Part shown: piece after piece, positions 7,744 through 14,956 of the stretch
Position numbering within the stretch: position 1 is the stretch's first letter
Layout of the letters: the number at the start of each line of letters is the position of its first letter
NCBI GenBank assembly: GCA_031278735.1
Contig: JAITJU010000011.1
Coordinates: 1 to 21,653 of the forward strand
Direction of reading: 5' to 3'
From: Zoogloeaceae bacterium
GTDB lineage: Bacteria > Pseudomonadota > Gammaproteobacteria > Burkholderiales > Rhodocyclaceae
Length of the DNA stretch: 21,653 bases
Notes under the pieces: generated by a model
Database searches by the model: none
What the model was told of the DNA's origin: nothing
The model's input: the letters and a program-made list of their open reading frames with translations, nothing else
Program-made: the position numbers and the translations under genes

Positions 7744-9222
7744 TTAACGCAAGCCATCGCGTTTGCCTTCGGGAATGAGCGGGGCGTTGTCGTCCTCGGG
7801 AATCAGCACGCCCGGATTCATCAGTCCCCCGGGGTCGAGGGATTGTTTGATGGCGCGCAGGGCAGAGAGGCGCGCCGGGGCGTAATAGCGCGAAAGCAGC
7901 GGGCGCTTGAGGCGGCCTATGCCGTGTTCGGCGGAAATGCTGCCGCCCAGGGCGGCGACCAGATCGTAGACGACGCGATTGGCTTCCGGCGCGCGCGCCA
8001 GCAGGCGGGCGTTGGCTTCCGGTTCGCGCATGGAAAGGTTGAAATGCAGGTTGCCGTCGCCCAGATGACCAAAGGCGGTATGGCGAACGCCGGGGAAAGC
8101 GGCGGCAAGCAGCGGCTCGACACGGGTCAGGAATTCGTCGATGCGGGAAATGGGCAGGGCGATGTCATGCTTGATGCTGACGCCTTCCCGTTTCTGCGCT
8201 TCGGAAATATGCTCCCGCAACCGCCAGAACGCGCCGCGTTGCGTCTCGTTTTGCGCCAGCAGCGCGTCGCGCGCCAGATTTTTCGCGATTACGGCGGCGG
8301 CGAAGTTTTCCGCTTTCGTCAAAAGGCCGTCGTCGCGATTGCCGGAAAATTCGCACAGCGCGTGCCAGGGCGTTTCCAGGACAGGAAAGGCGAGTTGCGG
8401 AAAATGGCGGCGCAACAAATCGAGCGACAGGGGACAAATGAGTTCAAAGGCCGTCAGTTGCGCGTCGAAGGCGGACTGCGCCCGGCCAAGCAGCTGAATG
8501 GCGGCAGCGGGCGAGGCGACGCCCAGCATCAGCGTCGCCCGCGCCTCCGGCGGGGGAAAGAGCTTCAGCGTGGCGGCGGTGATCAGTCCCAGTGTGCCTT
8601 CCGATCCGATCAGCAAGTGCCGGAGGTCATAGCCGACGTTGTTCTTTCGCAGAGCGGACAGTCCCTCGAACAGTTCGCCGTTGGGCAGCACGGCCTCCAG
8701 TCCCAGCGTCAGGTCGCGCATCGCGCCATAGCGCAGCACCTGCACGCCGCCCGCGTTGACGGCGAGATTGCCGCCAATCTGACAACTGCCCTCGGCCGCC
8801 AGCGACAAGGGGAAAAGGCGTCCCTTTTCGCTGGCGGCGGCCTGCGCCCGCGCGAGGGTGCAGCCCGCCTCCACCGTCATCGCGTTGTTCACAATATCCA
8901 CGCGGCGGATGCGGTCAAGACGCGCCATCTGGATCAGCAGCGTCCTGCCGCTGGCGTCCGGCGTCGCGCCGCCGACCAGGCTGGTATTGCCGCCCTGCGG
9001 CTGCATAGGGCAACCGGCGGCGAGGCAGGCGCGGACGACGGCCTGCGCTTCCGCCGCGCTGCCGGGCCTGACCAGCGCCAGCGCCTTGCCGGTATACCGT
9101 CCGCGCCAGTCCGTGAGCGCGGCGGCAAAATCCTCGGCGCGGACGAGCAGATTCCTGGCGCCGACGATGACGCTCAATCGCGCCAGAAAATCGGCGCTGG
9201 AAAATTCAGATCGCTTCGGCAT
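7744..9222 (-). CDS. FAD-linked 2-hydroxyacid dehydrogenase (D-2-hydroxyglutarate / glycolate oxidase-like)
   Basis: A flavoprotein of the VAO/PCMH fold that oxidises a D-2-hydroxyacid and passes electrons to a carrier. The 492 residues contain the FAD-binding part: PQGGNTSLVGG at about 75-85, GSCQIGGNLAVNAGG, and LIGSEGTLGLIT. The C-terminal FAD-oxidase domain has the metal-site motif GHLGDGNLH from about residue 385, EHGIG at about 432 and NPGVLIP near the end. The QGGNTSLVGG loop resembles the D-2-hydroxyglutarate dehydrogenase branch, so that substrate is favoured over glycolate or D-lactate. The start overlaps the end of rimO by 17 bp; no clear ribosome site is visible, and an ATG at 9231 is an alternative. 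Confidence 0.85.
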   Translation of the reverse strand: MPKRSEFSSADFLARLSVIVGARNLLVRAEDFAAALTDWRGRYTGKALALVRPGSAAEAQAVVRACLAAGCPMQPQGGNTSLVGGATPDASGRTLLIQMARLDRIRRVDIVNNAMTVEAGCTLARAQAAASEKGRLFPLSLAAEGSCQIGGNLAVNAGGVQVLRYGAMRDLTLGLEAVLPNGELFEGLSALRKNNVGYDLRHLLIGSEGTLGLITAATLKLFPPPEARATLMLGVASPAAAIQLLGRAQSAFDAQLTAFELICPLSLDLLRRHFPQLAFPVLETPWHALCEFSGNRDDGLLTKAENFAAAVIAKNLARDALLAQNETQRGAFWRLREHISEAQKREGVSIKHDIALPISRIDEFLTRVEPLLAAAFPGVRHTAFGHLGDGNLHFNLSMREPEANARLLARAPEANRVVYDLVAALGGSISAEHGIGRLKRPLLSRYYAPARLSALRAIKQSLDPGGLMNPGVLIPEDDNAPLIPEGKRDGLR

Positions 9223-10522
9223 ACAGATCATGCGCGTCGGCATCGACGATCCGCGCCTGCAGAAAATCGCCGGGCTGGGCGGCGAAGAACCCGTCGAGGC
9301 ACACGAGGCCGTCGACTTCCGGCGCGTCGCCCGGACTGCGCGCGATGACGCCCTCGTCATCGACGGCATCCACCAGCACGGTCATGCGCGTTCCGATTTT
9401 GCGCGCGAGTTTTTCGGCGCTGATGTCTTCCTGCGTTTCCATCAGGCGGCGCAGACGATCCTCGCGTTCTTCTTCCGGCGGCAGGCCTGGCAGGGCGTTG
9501 GCGGGCGCGCCCGCCACGGGCGAATACGCGAACGCGCCAACGCGGTCGAGTTGCGCCGCCCGCAAGAAATCCAGCAATTCCTGAAATTCCGCCTCCGTCT
9601 CGCCGGGGAAACCCGTGATGAAGGTCGAGCGCAGGGTAATCTCCGGGCAGAGGCTGCGCCAGTTTGCGATGCGCTTCAGCATGTCTTCCGCCGCCGCCGG
9701 ACGCTTCATCGCGCTCAGGATGCGCGGGCTGGCGTGCTGAAAGGGCACGTCCAGATACGGCAGTATCTTCCCCGCGGCCATCAGGGGCAGCAGATCATCG
9801 ACGGCGGGATAGGGGTACACGTAGTGCAGGCGCACCCAGACGCCAAAATCGGCGAGCGCCGCGCACAATTCCTTCAGGCGGGTTTTCAGCGGCCTGCCGC
9901 CCCAGAAGCCGAGGCGATATTTCAAATCCACGCCGTAGGCGCTGGTATCCTGCGAAATGAGCAGCAATTCCTTCACGCCCGCCGCCACAAGCCGTTTTGC
10001 CTCGTCCAGCACCTCGCCTATCGGGCGGGAAACGAGCGGGCCGCGCAGTTGCGGGATGACGCAGAAAGCGCAGGCGTGATTGCAGCCCTCGGAAATCTTC
10101 AGATAGGCGAAATGAGCGGGCGTCAGGCGCACGCCCTGCGGCGGCGCGAACGAGCGGAACGAGGCGTGTTCCGGCGGCGGCAGATGTCGGCGCACCGTTT
10201 GCATCACCGCTTCCGTCGCATGCGGCCCCGTTACCGCCAGCACCTTGGGATGCGCGTTGCGCACGACATCCTCCCGCGCGCCCAGGCAACCCGTGACGAT
10301 GACCTTGCCGTTTGCCGCCAGCGCCTCGCCGATGGCTTCCAGCGATTCCGTCACCGCCGCGTCGATGAAGCCGCAGGTATTGACGATGACCAGATCGGCG
10401 TCGGCGTAGGAAGGCGCAATCCGGTAGCCTTCCTCGGCAAGGCGGGTGAGGATGCGTTCCGCGTCGCTTGCCGCCTTGGGACAGCCGAGCGAGACGAAAC
10501 CGACCGACGGGCCGCCGCTCAC
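9206..10522 (-). CDS. rimO: ribosomal protein S12 methylthiotransferase RimO
   Basis: Radical-SAM enzyme that adds a methylthio group to the conserved aspartate (Asp89 in E. coli) of ribosomal protein S12. The N-terminal UPF0004 domain supplies cluster ligands C14 (FVSLGCPKA), C50 (NTCGF) and C79 (GCLG). The radical-SAM triad is C147-x3-C151-x2-C154 (GCNHACAFC). A TRAM domain fills the last 70 or so residues. The 438 residues fit the family. The usual SLGCPKN motif reads SLGCPKA here. The start is GTG and overlaps the antiporter stop (GTGA, 4 bp), which indicates translational coupling. Confidence 0.95.
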   Translation of the reverse strand: MSGGPSVGFVSLGCPKAASDAERILTRLAEEGYRIAPSYADADLVIVNTCGFIDAAVTESLEAIGEALAANGKVIVTGCLGAREDVVRNAHPKVLAVTGPHATEAVMQTVRRHLPPPEHASFRSFAPPQGVRLTPAHFAYLKISEGCNHACAFCVIPQLRGPLVSRPIGEVLDEAKRLVAAGVKELLLISQDTSAYGVDLKYRLGFWGGRPLKTRLKELCAALADFGVWVRLHYVYPYPAVDDLLPLMAAGKILPYLDVPFQHASPRILSAMKRPAAAEDMLKRIANWRSLCPEITLRSTFITGFPGETEAEFQELLDFLRAAQLDRVGAFAYSPVAGAPANALPGLPPEEEREDRLRRLMETQEDISAEKLARKIGTRMTVLVDAVDDEGVIARSPGDAPEVDGLVCLDGFFAAQPGDFLQARIVDADAHDLYAEAI

Positions 10523-11781
10523 AGCAGACGGAAGGCCAGAATCGCCATCAGCGTGGGCGGCACGGCGGAGACGAAAAGCCCCAGCGGATGCACGGCGCGC
10601 TCATTGAAATAGCCGCGCAGAATGGACATGCCCGCCGGATTGGGCGCGTTGGCGATGACGGTCAGCCCGCCGCCCGTAACCGCGCCCGCGACCAGCATGT
10701 ATTTGAATTCGTCGGTCAGCCCTTCCACCAGCGACCCCAGATAGGTAAGCGCCGCGTTGTCGGTGACGGCGGTCAGCGTGGTCGCGCCGAAATACACGCT
10801 GTTGGCGTCCATGCGGAGCAGCAGTTCCTGGAGCCACCAGCCCTGCTGCCCTCCCAGCGTGACCAGACCGGCAAGGAAAAAGGAAACCATCAGTCCCTCG
10901 CGCAGTATCAGGCGATCCTGATACTGCGGCCAGGCGCTGGCGACGCCCATGAAGAGCAGCAACACGCCCAGAAAAACGGGCGGATGATGGGAAAAGCGCA
11001 CGATGATGAACAGCAGCAGCAAATGCGCGGCCATCACGAACATCGTCGCGTCGCCCGGTTTTTTTCCCTGCGGCTCGGCAAGGGCGACGCCGCGCAGTTC
11101 CTTCTGGAACAGCAAGGTGACGCCAATGGCGTTGATGAACACGGCAATGGCGCTGCGCCAGCCAAAGTGGGTGAGCATGAACCAGGTGTCCCACGCCCAG
11201 GTCTTGGCCACCATCAGCACCGGCGGCGCGGCGAAGCTCGTGAGTGTGCCGCCGATGGAGATGTTGACGAACAACACGCCGATGGTGGCGTACATCAGGC
11301 GCGAGGAAATCCGCTTGCTGTAGTAGAGATCCTTCAGCATGAAGGCGGCCAGCGTCATGGCGGCAGGCTCGGTGATGAAGGAACTCAGGAGCGGCACGGC
11401 GGAAAGTATGGTCAGATAGACGGCAACCGGGCGCGGCAGCGGGACGAAGGCGGCAATGACGCGCACGATGGCGGAGGCAAACTGCAATACCGGCCGGGAA
11501 GCCGCCACCACCATGATGGCGAAGACGAACATCGGCTCGGTGTAATCGCGCTGGTCCAGATAGCTCGCCGCCGCGTCGTTGCCGCTGTACAGGGCCATGA
11601 AGGCGATCAGCACGATGGCCCAGAACCCGAACACGACCTCCACTTCGGCCAGCAGGCGCCACAGCCCCGCGTTGTTCGGCTGCCGCCGCGCCAGCCCCTC
11701 GAAGTACTTGGTGGAAAAAGTGTGCAGCACCGCTATCGCGAAAATGATCGCGCCAACAATCTGGATTACGCCGGGGTTCAT
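10519..11781 (-). CDS. putative Na+/H+ antiporter (PF07399-type membrane protein)
   Basis: Polytopic inner-membrane protein of the 'putative Na+/H+ antiporter' family, distantly akin to NhaD-type carriers; the ion specificity is inferred from the family. The 420 residues contain about ten hydrophobic segments. Conserved stretches include PLLSSFITEPAAMTLAAFML, ISIGGTLTSFAAPPVLMVA, TLTAVTDNAALTYLGSLV and VIANAPNPAGMSIL; repeated Asn/Asp-containing breaks in helices are typical of cation antiporters. The start MNPGVIQIVGAIIFAIAVLHTFSTK was chosen because it begins the first membrane helix. No Shine-Dalgarno is visible there, and earlier in-frame ATGs (11847, 11874) run towards a mobile element. 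It heads the antiporter-rimO-flavoprotein chain. Confidence 0.82.
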   Translation of the reverse strand: MNPGVIQIVGAIIFAIAVLHTFSTKYFEGLARRQPNNAGLWRLLAEVEVVFGFWAIVLIAFMALYSGNDAAASYLDQRDYTEPMFVFAIMVVAASRPVLQFASAIVRVIAAFVPLPRPVAVYLTILSAVPLLSSFITEPAAMTLAAFMLKDLYYSKRISSRLMYATIGVLFVNISIGGTLTSFAAPPVLMVAKTWAWDTWFMLTHFGWRSAIAVFINAIGVTLLFQKELRGVALAEPQGKKPGDATMFVMAAHLLLLFIIVRFSHHPPVFLGVLLLFMGVASAWPQYQDRLILREGLMVSFFLAGLVTLGGQQGWWLQELLLRMDANSVYFGATTLTAVTDNAALTYLGSLVEGLTDEFKYMLVAGAVTGGGLTVIANAPNPAGMSILRGYFNERAVHPLGLFVSAVPPTLMAILAFRLL

Positions 11782-11850
11782 GATGAAGAAGAAAGTCGGG
11801 AAAAAGGGAGGAGATGGTATCAGGAATCGGAAAAAGTTGCCGGACATGGC
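11782..11850 (-). promoter_or_regulatory. leader of the antiporter operon
   Basis: On the minus strand this leader, with the adjacent target duplication (11851-11860), separates the mobile element from the antiporter ATG. It is rich in pyrimidines (TTTTTCC, CCTCCC, CTTTCTTCTTC) and has no purine-rich ribosome site. A TG-A-TACCAT stretch could be an extended -10 box, but its -35 is poor. Whether the promoter lies here or in the inserted element cannot be decided by eye. Confidence 0.25.
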
Positions 11851-11860
11851 CTGCGAAAAG
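11851..11860. repeat. 10-bp target-site duplication, left copy
   Basis: CTGCGAAAAG directly abuts the left inverted repeat of the element at 11861-12037 and recurs exactly at 12038-12047 on the other side, in direct orientation. This is the signature of transposition with a 10-bp stagger. Confidence 0.8.
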
Positions 11861-12037
11861 CAGGGCAATCGCATGAATGCCCGGAATGACAATGGCGGCG
11901 CTTCGCGCGGAAGGACGCCCTCACCCGGCGCGTTGCGCCGCCCTCTCCCCCCAAGGGGGAGAGGAAATGGACGCGTCGCGCTTTTGGCGCAGTTGCGTGG
12001 AAACGTGTGCGACCGACGCATTCCTGCGATTGCCCTG
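11861..12037. mobile_element. 177-bp MITE-like non-autonomous element with 20-bp terminal inverted repeats
   Basis: The element begins CAGGGCAATCGCATGAATGC (11861-11880). The opposite end (12018-12037), read in reverse complement, is CAGGGCAATCGCAGGAATGC: 19 of 20 bases match. Both ends are bracketed by an exact 10-bp direct repeat CTGCGAAAAG. The interior has no credible gene but holds two hairpins: 6-bp arms at 11926-11931/11935-11940, and 10-bp arms CCTCTCCCCC/GGGGGAGAGG at 11942-11951/11955-11964 with a 3-base loop. The ends and the 8-10-bp type duplication recall DDE-transposase insertion sequences such as the ISAs1 group, but that assignment is a guess. Perfect flanking repeats suggest a fairly recent insertion, placed about 80 bp upstream of the antiporter start. 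Confidence 0.78.
11926..11964. repeat. tandem REP-like hairpins inside the mobile element
   Basis: Two adjacent perfect stem-loops: CGGCGC-GTT-GCGCCG, then CCTCTCCCCC-CAA-GGGGGAGAGG. The preceding CCCTCACCC and the CCCTCTCCC...GGGAGAGG pattern resemble a palindromic repeat common between genes of many proteobacteria. Either the mobile element carries such a unit as its core, or the unit itself is part of the element's folding. Confidence 0.6.
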
Positions 12038-12047
12038 CTGCGAAAAG
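12038..12047. repeat. 10-bp target-site duplication, right copy
   Basis: CTGCGAAAAG, identical to 11851-11860, immediately after the right inverted repeat. Confidence 0.8.
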
Positions 12048-12091
12048 GGAAAGCCCGGCGGCGTCTCGTTGCCGCCGCAAGGGTTTTTCCC
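12047..12091. repeat. imperfect long hairpin between porin terminator and mobile element
   Basis: GGGAAA (12047-12052) pairs with TTTCCC (12086-12091). CCC (12054-12056) pairs with GGG (12081-12083). GGCGGC (12057-12062) pairs with GCCGCC (12071-12076) around an 8-base loop, with a small bulge. Lying outside the mobile element, it may be a palindromic repeat or a backup terminator structure. Confidence 0.4.
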
Positions 12092-12113
12092 GATCCCGGA
12101 AAAAAGTCCGGGC

Positions 12114-12143
12114 AAAAAAAACGGAGACCGAAGTCTCCGTTTT
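12114..12143 (-). terminator. Rho-independent terminator of the porin gene
   Basis: On the minus strand an 11-bp stem (AAAACGGAGAC paired with GTCTCCGTTTT) closes on a TTCG tetraloop and runs into eight T. It lies 28 bases after the porin stop. The mirror image has only four T, so it works best for the porin direction but could also stop opposing transcripts. Confidence 0.9.
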
Positions 12144-12170
12144 GTCGGCAGGGTTTTAATCCGGGGAGGA

Positions 12171-13271
12171 TTAGAACGTGTGCTTCAGACCGAACTGGAT
12201 GCCGCGCTCGTAGGCACCGATACGGTCGTCAGTGGCGTTGACGATTCCGCCGCCGTTGCTGGCGTCGTCCACACCGGCCAAACGGTCGTCATCATTGTTG
12301 ATGTCCGAGTAGACGGCATAGAAGTTGGTGCGCTTGGAAAGGGCGTAGGTGTAGCCAATCGCCCATTGCTTGGCTTTTTCACCGTCCAGAATGTCGCCGC
12401 TGTACTTGGACTGGGTGTAGGAGGCCAGGACGGCGTGCTTGCCAAAAGGCGCCGTTATGCCGATGTGCCAGACCTTGTGCTTGGCGTCCACGTCGTTGTC
12501 GAGATCCAGCTTGGTCTGATCATAGAAGGCGCCCAGCTTGACCACCTTGAAGTCATAGGTGCCGCCAAACGTCAGCGCCGTGAGCTTCGGCTCAAGAAGA
12601 CCAGCCACCGTACTGTCGTTCTTGATGCGCTGGTAGGCAAAACCAACGTCCAGGGGGCCGTTGGTGTAGCGCGGCAGCACCGTTACCGTCTTGAAGTCCG
12701 CGTCATTTTCCAGCGTTTCCTGGCCGATGGCGTTGGTGGCGTAAGCCGCCGTCACATTGAAGCCGCCAAAGGAAGGCGAAACGTAGGCCACGGCGTTGTC
12801 GACGCGGTCAGGATCCCAGGCGGCGAGACCCAAAACCGGGCCATCGGTATACACGTTGCGGTATTGGCCGACAGAACCCGCGCCAAAGGGGTCGATGGCG
12901 GCGAGGAAGCCGTGCCGCGGCGCGACCAGACGACCGGCAATCGCGGTGCCGAAGCCGCCGGTCAAGCCCAGGAAGGCCTGTTCGCTGAACAGTTGATCGT
13001 TGATGGTGCCGTCGTCGGCGTGGAAGCCCGCTTCCAGCACGAACAGGGCCTTGAGGCCGTTGCCCAGGTCTTCAACGCCGGTAAAGCCAATCTTGGAGAC
13101 GTCGGATTGTCCGGAATTGATCTGGTTGGTGGAACCGACGCCCGTGAGGGTAGCGTCGCCGCGATTGGTGTAGCCGACGTCGACCGTGCCATAGACCGTG
13201 ACGTTGGATTGCGCGAAGACGGCGCCGGAGGCCAGCGTGGCGACGGCGAGCGCGATGAGTTTCTTTTGCAT
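12171..13271 (-). CDS. outer-membrane porin (Gram-negative Porin_4 type)
   Basis: Trimeric beta-barrel channel for small hydrophilic solutes. The 366 residues begin with a Sec signal MQKKLIALAVATLASGAVFA, cleaved before Gln21. The mature protein opens QSNVTVYGTVDVGYTNRG, the standard first strand of betaproteobacterial porins. It continues with SKIGFTGVEDLGNGLKALFVLEAGF and ends RGIQFGLKHTF, with the C-terminal Phe required for barrel assembly. The ATG used has GGAG 9 bases upstream; another ATG 15 bases earlier would spoil the signal peptide. It is expressed alone, with its own candidate promoter and a strong terminator. Codon use and the terminator suggest high expression. Confidence 0.95.
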   Translation of the reverse strand: MQKKLIALAVATLASGAVFAQSNVTVYGTVDVGYTNRGDATLTGVGSTNQINSGQSDVSKIGFTGVEDLGNGLKALFVLEAGFHADDGTINDQLFSEQAFLGLTGGFGTAIAGRLVAPRHGFLAAIDPFGAGSVGQYRNVYTDGPVLGLAAWDPDRVDNAVAYVSPSFGGFNVTAAYATNAIGQETLENDADFKTVTVLPRYTNGPLDVGFAYQRIKNDSTVAGLLEPKLTALTFGGTYDFKVVKLGAFYDQTKLDLDNDVDAKHKVWHIGITAPFGKHAVLASYTQSKYSGDILDGEKAKQWAIGYTYALSKRTNFYAVYSDINNDDDRLAGVDDASNGGGIVNATDDRIGAYERGIQFGLKHTF

Positions 13272-13379
13272 GGAATTTTTCTCCACAGGTGGGTGCTACG
13301 TTTAAAAAAGCCCGCCGCGCCGCCATGCAAGAGACAAAAAAACAAACAGGCGCGCAATACGGGAATCAAGGCGAAGCGG

Positions 13380-13408
13380 ACTATAACGCCGCCGCCCCGC
13401 CCCACCAA
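13380..13408 (-). promoter_or_regulatory. candidate sigma-70 promoter of the porin gene
   Basis: On the minus strand TTGGTG (13403-13408) is followed by an exactly 17-bp spacer and TATAGT (13380-13385). This would give a leader of about 100 bases before the porin ATG. The leader contains U-runs (TTTGTTTTTTTG, CTTTTTTAAA), which would suit post-transcriptional control by Hfq/sRNA; that is inference. Confidence 0.5.
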
Positions 13409-13636
13409 GCAAAAAGTCGCGCGTTTTCGCAAAAAATCCGGCGTTGTTGCAAAAATACAACATATGACCGCCGCGAGGCCGCCGCGAAAGCGGAGGGGTT
13501 TTCGCCGCGCCCGGGGCGCCCGCCCCTTCGCCCGCGGCGGATGTCGCCGCCGGCAACGCCTTGAAACACTTTTTGACACCTGTGCCGACGCCGCGCCCAT
13601 ACACTGCGTCATCCTTTTTTCGGAGGTTCGATCGGC
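13409..13636. promoter_or_regulatory. rest of the divergent porin/ferric-reductase intergenic region
   Basis: The whole gap spans 13272-13636 (365 bp) and holds no credible gene. Towards the reductase there is a perfect TTGACA (13573-13578), but the nearest -10-like TACACT (13600-13605) is 21 bases away, so a promoter is only possible. A short inverted pair TGTTG/CAACA (13445-13449/13458-13462) sits in the AT-rich centre. GGAGG at 13621-13625 is the likely ribosome site of the reductase. Confidence 0.35.
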
Positions 13637-14956
13637 ATGACGCGGCATCTTAAATTCTGGCTCATCGCGCCCAGTCTGGGGCTGTTGGGGGTTTGGGCAT
13701 TTTCGGTTGTTCCGGAGCTGTTCGCCGCCGGCGCTCCCGGCTTCTGGGAATGGCGGCGGACATTGGTGATACTGACGGGCATTTTCGCCTTCGGCTGGAT
13801 GAGCGGCGCCATGCTGCTTTCCCTGCGCCTTCCGTGGCTGGAATCCCGCCTGCGCGGTCTGGACAAGCTCTATCGCCTGCACAAATGGCTGGGCATTGGC
13901 GCGGGACTGCTGGCGTTCGCGCACTGGATGACGGAATTGCTGCCCAAAAACATGGTGCAGGCGGGCTGGATCGCCGCGCCCGCGCGACACGGCGGCAAAG
14001 GCGAAAAAAGCGTCTGGATGGAGCTTGCGCAAGGCGCGGGCGAATGGATGGCCTATCTCATGATCGCGCTGGTCATCCTCGCCCTGATCAAACGCTTCGC
14101 CTATGGGCGCTTTCGCTTCACGCACAGGCTCATGAGCCTCATTTTCCTGGTCGGCGTCTATCACGCCCTGCTGTTGCTGCCCGGAGAATTATGGCGGCAG
14201 CCCATAGGCTGGCTGGTCGCGCTGTTCGCGCTGACCGGCGGCGCGGCGGCGATCCATGCGCTTGCCGGACGCATCGGGCGGCGGCGGCGGCTTCCGGCGA
14301 CGGTCGAAAGCTGGCGGCAGAGGGAAAACGGCGTGCTGGAAATCACGTGCCGCGCCCCGGACTGGCCTGGCCACCAGGCGGGACAGTTCCTGCTGGCCGC
14401 CTTCGACGAACAGGAAGGCGCGCATCCCTTCACCATCGCCAGCGACTGGAACGGGGACAGCGCAACCCTGACCCTGGCGATCAAGCCTCTGGGCGATTAC
14501 ACCCGCGAACTGGCCGCCACGCTGCGATCCGGTCAGCGCGCCTTGCTGGAAGGCCCTTACGGCGCGTTTACCTTCAACGCGGGCGCGGCGGGCGGCGCGC
14601 CGCAAATCTGGGTGGCGGGCGGCATCGGCGTCACCCCCTTTCTCGCGCGTCTGGAGGCGCTGGCAAAGGACGGCGACGTAAAGCAGGACATTGATTTTTT
14701 CTACAGCGTCCCCGACGCCGACCATTGCCCGGCGCAACTCGCCAGTCTCTGCCAGGCGGCGGGCGTGCGGCTGCATTGCCGCTACACGAAAAGCGAGGGC
14801 AAGCAGCCGTTTTCCGTCATTCAGGAACGCCTGCGCGACAACGCCAGCGTCTGGTTCTGCGGCCCGGCCAACTGGGGCGCGGCATTGGGCAAGTCCCTGC
14901 AAGAGGCCGGACTGGACGCGCGCCGCTACCACAGGGAATTGTTCGAGTTCAGATAA
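13637..14956 (+). CDS. ferric-reductase-like flavocytochrome (membrane haem domain + FAD/NAD(P)H reductase)
   Basis: Predicted to carry electrons from NAD(P)H through FAD and two membrane haems to an outer acceptor such as ferric iron or oxygen. The 439-residue protein has about six N-terminal membrane helices with paired histidines H82/H96 and H163/H176 on neighbouring helices, the pattern of bis-haem ferric reductase/NOX proteins. The C-terminal part has the FAD motif HPFTIAS (263-269), the nucleotide motif GGIGVTPF (about 328-335) and a final WFCGPANWG. The start follows a GGAGG site. It is divergent from the porin, and its end overlaps the opposing DUF3293 gene by 8 bp. The physiological acceptor is not evident. 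Confidence 0.88.
   Translation: MTRHLKFWLIAPSLGLLGVWAFSVVPELFAAGAPGFWEWRRTLVILTGIFAFGWMSGAMLLSLRLPWLESRLRGLDKLYRLHKWLGIGAGLLAFAHWMTELLPKNMVQAGWIAAPARHGGKGEKSVWMELAQGAGEWMAYLMIALVILALIKRFAYGRFRFTHRLMSLIFLVGVYHALLLLPGELWRQPIGWLVALFALTGGAAAIHALAGRIGRRRRLPATVESWRQRENGVLEITCRAPDWPGHQAGQFLLAAFDEQEGAHPFTIASDWNGDSATLTLAIKPLGDYTRELAATLRSGQRALLEGPYGAFTFNAGAAGGAPQIWVAGGIGVTPFLARLEALAKDGDVKQDIDFFYSVPDADHCPAQLASLCQAAGVRLHCRYTKSEGKQPFSVIQERLRDNASVWFCGPANWGAALGKSLQEAGLDARRYHRELFEFR

Noticed and set aside
5621..7747. 708-residue plus-strand open frame opposite ubiV and ubiU
   Set aside because: It is antisense to two clearly recognisable genes, is rich in Arg/Gly/Gln/His, has no recognisable domain, and is explained by high GC with few stop codons.
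7708..11889. Long plus-strand open frames (546, 584 and 473 residues) opposite the flavoprotein, rimO and antiporter genes
   Set aside because: They mirror conserved minus-strand genes, are of low complexity and match no family pattern.
11820..12080. 86-residue minus-strand frame running through the small mobile element
   Set aside because: It spans both inverted repeats and the hairpins, has no ribosome site and no protein-like composition.
13445..13462. TGTTG/CAACA inverted pair in the porin-reductase gap as an operator
   Set aside because: The arms are only 5 bp and the central sequence is A-rich; too likely by chance to call.
11877..13640. 587-residue plus-strand open frame opposite the porin
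   Set aside because: The porin on the other strand has a signal peptide, ribosome site, promoter and terminator; this frame also crosses the mobile element and the terminator.
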